A stretch of 64,000 bases of DNA from Pseudomonas sp. dw_612 (GTDB taxonomy: Bacteria > Pseudomonadota > Gammaproteobacteria > Pseudomonadales > Pseudomonadaceae). Made by a program: the position numbers and the translations under genes. Each line of letters opens with the position of its first letter. Position 1 is the first letter of the stretch. Shown here piece by piece: positions 62,001-64,000 of this stretch. The notes below the pieces were generated by a model. That model had not been told where the DNA came from. It ran no database searches and saw nothing but the letters and a program-made list of their open reading frames with translations. The stretch lies in assembly GCF_018449725.1 (NCBI RefSeq), contig NZ_JAAVVC010000028.1, forward strand, positions 1-64,000, in the 5' to 3' direction.

Positions 62001-63717
62001 CGAAGTTGGCGGCGGTCATCAACAGCGTGCCTTTGTTCCAGATCGCGCCAACGCCTTTGCCGGCCGCACCACCGTTGTCAGCGGAACCACCCAGGCCACC
62101 GCCACCGCCACCGCCGCCACCGGCCGCGACGTTATTGGAGATGACGGACGTACCGACCACCGTCAGGGTGCCGGTCGATGCGTTGTAGATACCGCCGGAG
62201 GCCGACGAGCCGGCCCGGCCGGGATGGTCCCAACCGGAGCCACCGCCACCGCCGCCGATGGACACGGTGCCGTTGCTCGCCGTGCCGCCGCTGCCGCCGT
62301 TACTGTAGTTGGAAGCGCCGATCCCACCGGCGCCGCCGACGGTCGTACCGCCGTGACCGCCCATGTAATTGGTGTTGTAGCTGCCGCCATTACCGCCACT
62401 GCCCGCCCCGCCGGCCGTACCGGCATAAACGCCTGTACCGAAACCGGCGGTGCCGCCATGACCACCGATTTGACCACCCAGCGAACCGCCACCACCTCCG
62501 CCACCGCCAACCGCTCCGCCGACATACGGAGCGGTGACGCCACCGCCACCGCCGCCGCCCGAGGCTGCGTTATCGGTCACCGTGACGTTTCTGAGGGTCA
62601 GGTTGCCGGAGTTGAGAATACCGCCGCCCATCGCCCCGGCACCGTCGGTGCCCCCCGCCGCGCCCGCACCGGCGACCATGCCTTGCTTGATGACCAGGCC
62701 GTCGAAGGTCGCGGTGACGCCGGAGTTAACCTGCACCACGCGGGTTTTGTACTGGCCGTTAAGGGTGACATCGGCAATGCCGTCGTTATTCAGGTCACCG
62801 TCAATCGTTACGTTCTTGGTGATGGTCAGTTGCGAGTTCAGACCGATGATCATGCTGCTATTGAAGGTGACGGTGTCACCGGCCACGGCATTGGACAGGG
62901 CGGTACGCAAAGAACCCACGCCGCTGTCGCTGTTATTGAGCACAGTCAGCGTTGCCAGGCTGTACTGGTAACCGGCCATGGACGCAGAGGACAACACGCT
63001 GCGGCTTTCGATACTGCCGGTGGCGATTTCCAGGTTCCAGTCGCCGCCCACACCGGTACGGTTGGTGGACGCGGCAATATCGCGCCCGGTGAGTTGCGCC
63101 AGCGAGTCGACAAAACTCACGCCGCGTTCACCGGCGCCGGTATTACAGGCGTAGATCAGGATGTCGCCACCGACGTTCATGTCCTTGCCGATCTGGGCCA
63201 GCACATCGCTGCGAGCGGCGACGTTATCGGCCGAGAGGTAGCTGTTGCCCAGCCACAGGTCGCCGGAACTGCCGTGGGCGATGATCTGCACCGAACTCAC
63301 ACCCTGATGGGTGTCGAGGTAAGCGGCAATCTGCTGCAAGCCATCCTTGGTCGCGTCCAGCGTCACCACTTCGGTGCCCGGTGCCACGCCGTTGAGCAGG
63401 CTGTCGGTGTCTTTGATGCGCGAATCGACGAACACCACGCTCTGGCCGGGTACGGCAGTCGGTGTTGCCGCAGGTGCGGGAGTCGCGGCGGAGGCGTTGT
63501 CCGCCTGGCCATGGGTGTCTTTGCTCGCCGTCGGGTGATCGGCAGCGGGTGCCTTGGCGGCATCAGCCGTGGGATGACTGTCGGGCTGGGCCGCATCGGC
63601 CACCGTGGCCGCGACCGCGCCGTCGAACAGCATGCGCGGTTCCAGGGACACGATCATCGGGGATGCCAGTACGCGAGCGCCCTGGGCCTTTTGCGATTTG
63701 CCGTTGTTCCACCACAT
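56077..63717 (-). CDS. Giant surface adhesin: DUF4347 and 17 Ig-like repeats
   Basis: About 2,546 aa. The N-terminus has the LEPRMLFDGA motif (about 25-34) seen in DUF4347 proteins, then a DUF4347 domain (about 90-255, VVFVDSRIKDTDSLL...IIAHGSSGDLWLG...ILIYACNTG). A short linker and a glycine-rich region (about 360-600) follow, then 17 bacterial Ig-like repeats of about 102 aa (about 620-2350) and a unique 190-aa end. No RTX nonapeptides and no classical signal peptide are seen, so the secretion signal is unclear. The ATG at 63715-63717 has GGTGA five nt upstream; a GTG three codons earlier is the alternative. TolC, hydroxylase and sulfotransferase genes follow. Confidence 0.88.
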   Translation of the reverse strand: MWWNNGKSQKAQGARVLASPMIVSLEPRMLFDGAVAATVADAAQPDSHPTADAAKAPAADHPTASKDTHGQADNASAATPAPAATPTAVPGQSVVFVDSRIKDTDSLLNGVAPGTEVVTLDATKDGLQQIAAYLDTHQGVSSVQIIAHGSSGDLWLGNSYLSADNVAARSDVLAQIGKDMNVGGDILIYACNTGAGERGVSFVDSLAQLTGRDIAASTNRTGVGGDWNLEIATGSIESRSVLSSASMAGYQYSLATLTVLNNSDSGVGSLRTALSNAVAGDTVTFNSSMIIGLNSQLTITKNVTIDGDLNNDGIADVTLNGQYKTRVVQVNSGVTATFDGLVIKQGMVAGAGAAGGTDGAGAMGGGILNSGNLTLRNVTVTDNAASGGGGGGGVTAPYVGGAVGGGGGGGGSLGGQIGGHGGTAGFGTGVYAGTAGGAGSGGNGGSYNTNYMGGHGGTTVGGAGGIGASNYSNGGSGGTASNGTVSIGGGGGGSGWDHPGRAGSSASGGIYNASTGTLTVVGTSVISNNVAAGGGGGGGGGLGGSADNGGAAGKGVGAIWNKGTLLMTAANFGAMAGNAGGSGAGGQASGGGTTGSVPAAVNNIFNDGGVVNTNYAPDVTPPTVSSIVVSTTSLNSGGTSLVTITFSEAVNNFTNADLTVANGTLSAVSSSDGGITWTATLTAAGNINAPTNAITLDTTGVQDLAGNVGTGSGTSNNYVIHDTVAPTASIVVADNALNGSETSLVTITFSEAVTGFTNADLTIANGTLTAVTSSDGGVTWTATFTPTAGVTDSTNLITLDKTGVQDLSGNAGLGVINSNNYAIDTQRPTATIVVADTALRIGETSLVTITFSEAVTGFTNADLTIANGTLTAVSSSDGGITWTATFTPSSSTNDATNLITLDNTGISDTAGNAGTGTTDSNNYAIDTVRPTATIVVADNNLSAGETSLVTITFSEAVSGFTNADLSIANGTLSAVSSGDGGVTWTATFTPTASVSDTTNVITLANTGVSDLQGNAGSGTTNSNNYIVDTVRPTATIVLADTALKIGDTSLVTITFSQAITGFTNADLTIANGTLSAVSSSDGGITWTATFTPTTSITDATNVITLDNTGIQATSSGNVGSGTTNSGNYTVDTVRPTASIVLADTALKIGDTSLVTITFSEAVTGFTNADLTIANGTLTAVSSSDGGITWTATFTPTSSITDATNLITLDNTGVSDTAGNAGSGTTDSSNYAIDTVRPTATIVLADPALSVGETSLVTITFSEAVSGFTNADLAIANGTLTAVSSSDGGITWTATFTPTAGVKDTTNVITLANTGVADLAGNAGSGTTNSGNYTIDTVAPTATIVVADNALSIGETSLVTITFSEAVTGFTNADLTIANGTLGAVSSSDGGITWTATFTPTNAITDVSNLITLDNTGVQAAASGNVGVGATDSNNYAIDTARPTATVVVADPTLALGQTSLVTITFSEAVTGLTLADFTVENGSLSGLTTSDNITYTATFTPTGSINDATNIITLNNAGVADVAGNTGAGTTDSNNYAIDSLRPTATIVVADPTLSAGETSLVTITFSEAVSGFDNSDLSIPNGTLSAVSSSDGGITWTATFTPTVGVKDTTNLITLNNAGVADIAGNAGTGVTNSANFTIDTVLPTATIVVADSALNIGETSLVTITFSEAVTGFSNADLTIANGTLTAVSSSDGGITWTATFTPTTAITDASNLITLDNSGVQNASGNAGNGTTDSNNYAIDTQRPTATIVVADAALGVGQTTQVTITFSEAVSGFTNADLTIDNGTLSNVSSSDGGITWTATLTPLAGITDTSNIVRLDNTGVADLAGNAGSGTTDSNNYVIDSQRPTATIVLSDTTLKPGETSLVTITFSEAVSGFDNSDLTIANGTLSAVSSSDGGITWTATFTPTIGVTDATNVITLNNTGIADVAGNAGAGTTDSANYVVETQVPTATIVVADNALKAGETSAVTITFSEAVSGFTNADLTIANGTLSNVSSSDGGITWTATFTPTVNVTDTTNLISLDNTGVTNASGNSGVGVTDSNNYAIDTARPTATIVVADNRLGIGETTTVTITFTEAVSGFDLSDLSVANGTLSNLLSSDGGKTWTATLTPTANLNDATNLILLDNSNVVDAAGNAGAGIAISNNYALDATRPTATIVVANPNLGMGQTTLVTITFSEAVNNFDLSDLSVTNGDLANLASSDGGKTWTATFTPTANITDPSNFIALDASNVTDLAGNTGDGVAVSNNYVIDGERPTATVVVANPNLGVGQTSLVTFTFNEAVSGFDLSDVSVANGTLSNLSSTDGGKTWTATLTPTSNISNASNAISLNVAGVTDGSGNAGSGTSQSNGYAINTVTAPPTTVVVVSPDPEFRTPQQVIVIDQPHLPLQPIIFAAPTGTLASPLTFAPLFEDRVLGDGIRPLGDIFINRGALAPSFIAQVFSSSDSGTGDGSGHGFLGFGGGDGGVFGSSTLASLFNQDTGAERDSLNSFSNHSIRGGDVSQGLRGVFGAPTLSQQLQDLKDTEQRQVNSLAAALQQAGISEMQA
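56669..61876 (-). repeat. 17 tandem 306-bp repeats in the adhesin gene
   Basis: The Ig-like repeat block has a regular 306-bp period (102 codons), each unit containing variants of SLVTITFSEAVTGFTNADL and SSDGGITWTATFTPT. High nucleotide similarity between units should allow recombination and length variation. Confidence 0.85.
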
Positions 63718-63755
63718 GCTGCTCACCCGAACTCGAACTTTTATAACGGCCAGGA

Positions 63756-63781
63756 AAAAGCCGCGATCAATTGATCGCGGC
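63756..63781 (-). terminator. Rho-independent terminator before the adhesin gene
   Basis: A perfect 20-bp palindrome, CCGCGATCAATTGATCGCGG (63761-63780), is followed on the minus strand by CTTTTT. It overlaps the last codons and stop of the upstream gene (63767-64000) and isolates the adhesin gene, whose own promoter must lie in the remaining 40 bp or inside that terminator region. Confidence 0.8.
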
Positions 63782-64000
63782 GTCGGATTTCATACGAATG
63801 ACATTGGCGGCGCTGGAGGACCCATCGTGCCAAAAGGACAGCTCTGCATATTTGTCGAACAGGTCCGGCGGCAGGATCGTTCGCCGTGACTCCAGCGCCA
63901 CCTTGGGTTTGACCCGGTGCAACCCCGAGACGCCCAGCGCCTGGTCAAACTCCGGCGCGTCGTAGACGAGGTTGTCGAAGTCATGCTCAAACCACGGCTC
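63767..64000 (-). CDS. C-terminal part of a gene cut by the window edge, sulfotransferase-like
   Basis: The last 77 codons of a minus-strand gene, with peptide features HDFDNLVYDAPEFDQALGV, GLHRVKPKVALESRRTILPP and DLFDKYAELSFW. These recall the C-terminal part of some bacterial sulfotransferases (EFD...GLHxVxxKV...RxTILPPDLF). The stop lies inside the terminator palindrome. The identification is weak because the catalytic part lies outside the window. Confidence 0.5.
   Translation of the reverse strand, partial: EPWFEHDFDNLVYDAPEFDQALGVSGLHRVKPKVALESRRTILPPDLFDKYAELSFWHDGSSSAANVIRMKSDAAIN

Overview
The window reads as chromosome of a fluorescent-group Pseudomonas. The supports are high-GC codon use, three families of Pseudomonas-type REP palindromes, a cysA-cysW-cysT-sbp-oscA-EAL-desA order that I recall from P. 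aeruginosa, a pga operon, and small DUF3077/DUF6124-type genes known to me mainly from pseudomonads. No sequence search was run. All family calls come from motifs and remembered homologues.

Layout. 0-5.5 kb: sulfate-ester scavenging (atsR divergent from atsB-atsC-atsA). 5.6-7.8 kb: a fatty acid desaturase divergent from an AraC-type regulator. 7.9-9.9 kb: a hipBA toxin-antitoxin pair beside a response regulator reduced to its receiver domain. 10-11.3 kb: a Crp/Fnr regulator divergent from an Mpo1-like membrane protein. 11.4-15.7 kb: sulfate uptake (sbp, cysT, cysW, cysA) and oscA. 15.9-20.5 kb: a GGDEF-EAL protein, desA and a PAS-GGDEF diguanylate cyclase. 20.6-24.9 kb: a receiver-HDOD protein and gabD/gabT. 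25.2-27.2 kb: tRNA-Arg(CCG) followed by a 1.86-kb decayed integrative island, bounded by a 61-bp perfect duplication of the tRNA 3' end plus terminator, and carrying a PD-(D/E)XK-like nuclease gene. 27.4-28.7 kb: a structured leader RNA, a 31-codon upstream ORF, a DUF3077-type gene and two small hypothetical genes. 28.8-34.0 kb: a von Willebrand lipoprotein with ECF sigma factor and a membrane partner, a YbhB protein, and a Rieske/FAD reductase. 34.1-40.5 kb: pgaABCD for the poly-N-acetylglucosamine biofilm polymer. 40.7-48.4 kb: a YdgA-like protein, a membrane protein, and a MarR-controlled FUSC/DUF1656/HlyD/NodT efflux operon. 48.5-52.5 kb: a RelE/Phd toxin-antitoxin pair, DUF2789, YbaK, NfeD and slipin genes, and a second copy of the structured leader in front of a frameshifted DUF6124-type gene. 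52.8-64 kb: a giant DUF4347/Ig-repeat adhesin with a TolC-family protein, an Asp/Asn beta-hydroxylase and a PAPS-type sulfotransferase.

Themes. Two sulfur-starvation loci and two surface or biofilm loci (pga and the giant adhesin) share the window with several c-di-GMP and signalling genes. The strongest candidate for something undescribed is the two-copy leader RNA (27599-27777 and 51916-52112). Each copy has a central multi-branched stem and two flanking hairpins that share one loop sequence. That loop is complementary over 7 nt to a strand inside the central element. The loop sequence differs between the copies but the complementarity is kept in all three places. Other leads are the tRNA-Arg mini-island with arm-site-like repeats, the adhesin cluster carrying hydroxylase and sulfotransferase genes, and the truncated response regulator beside hipBA.
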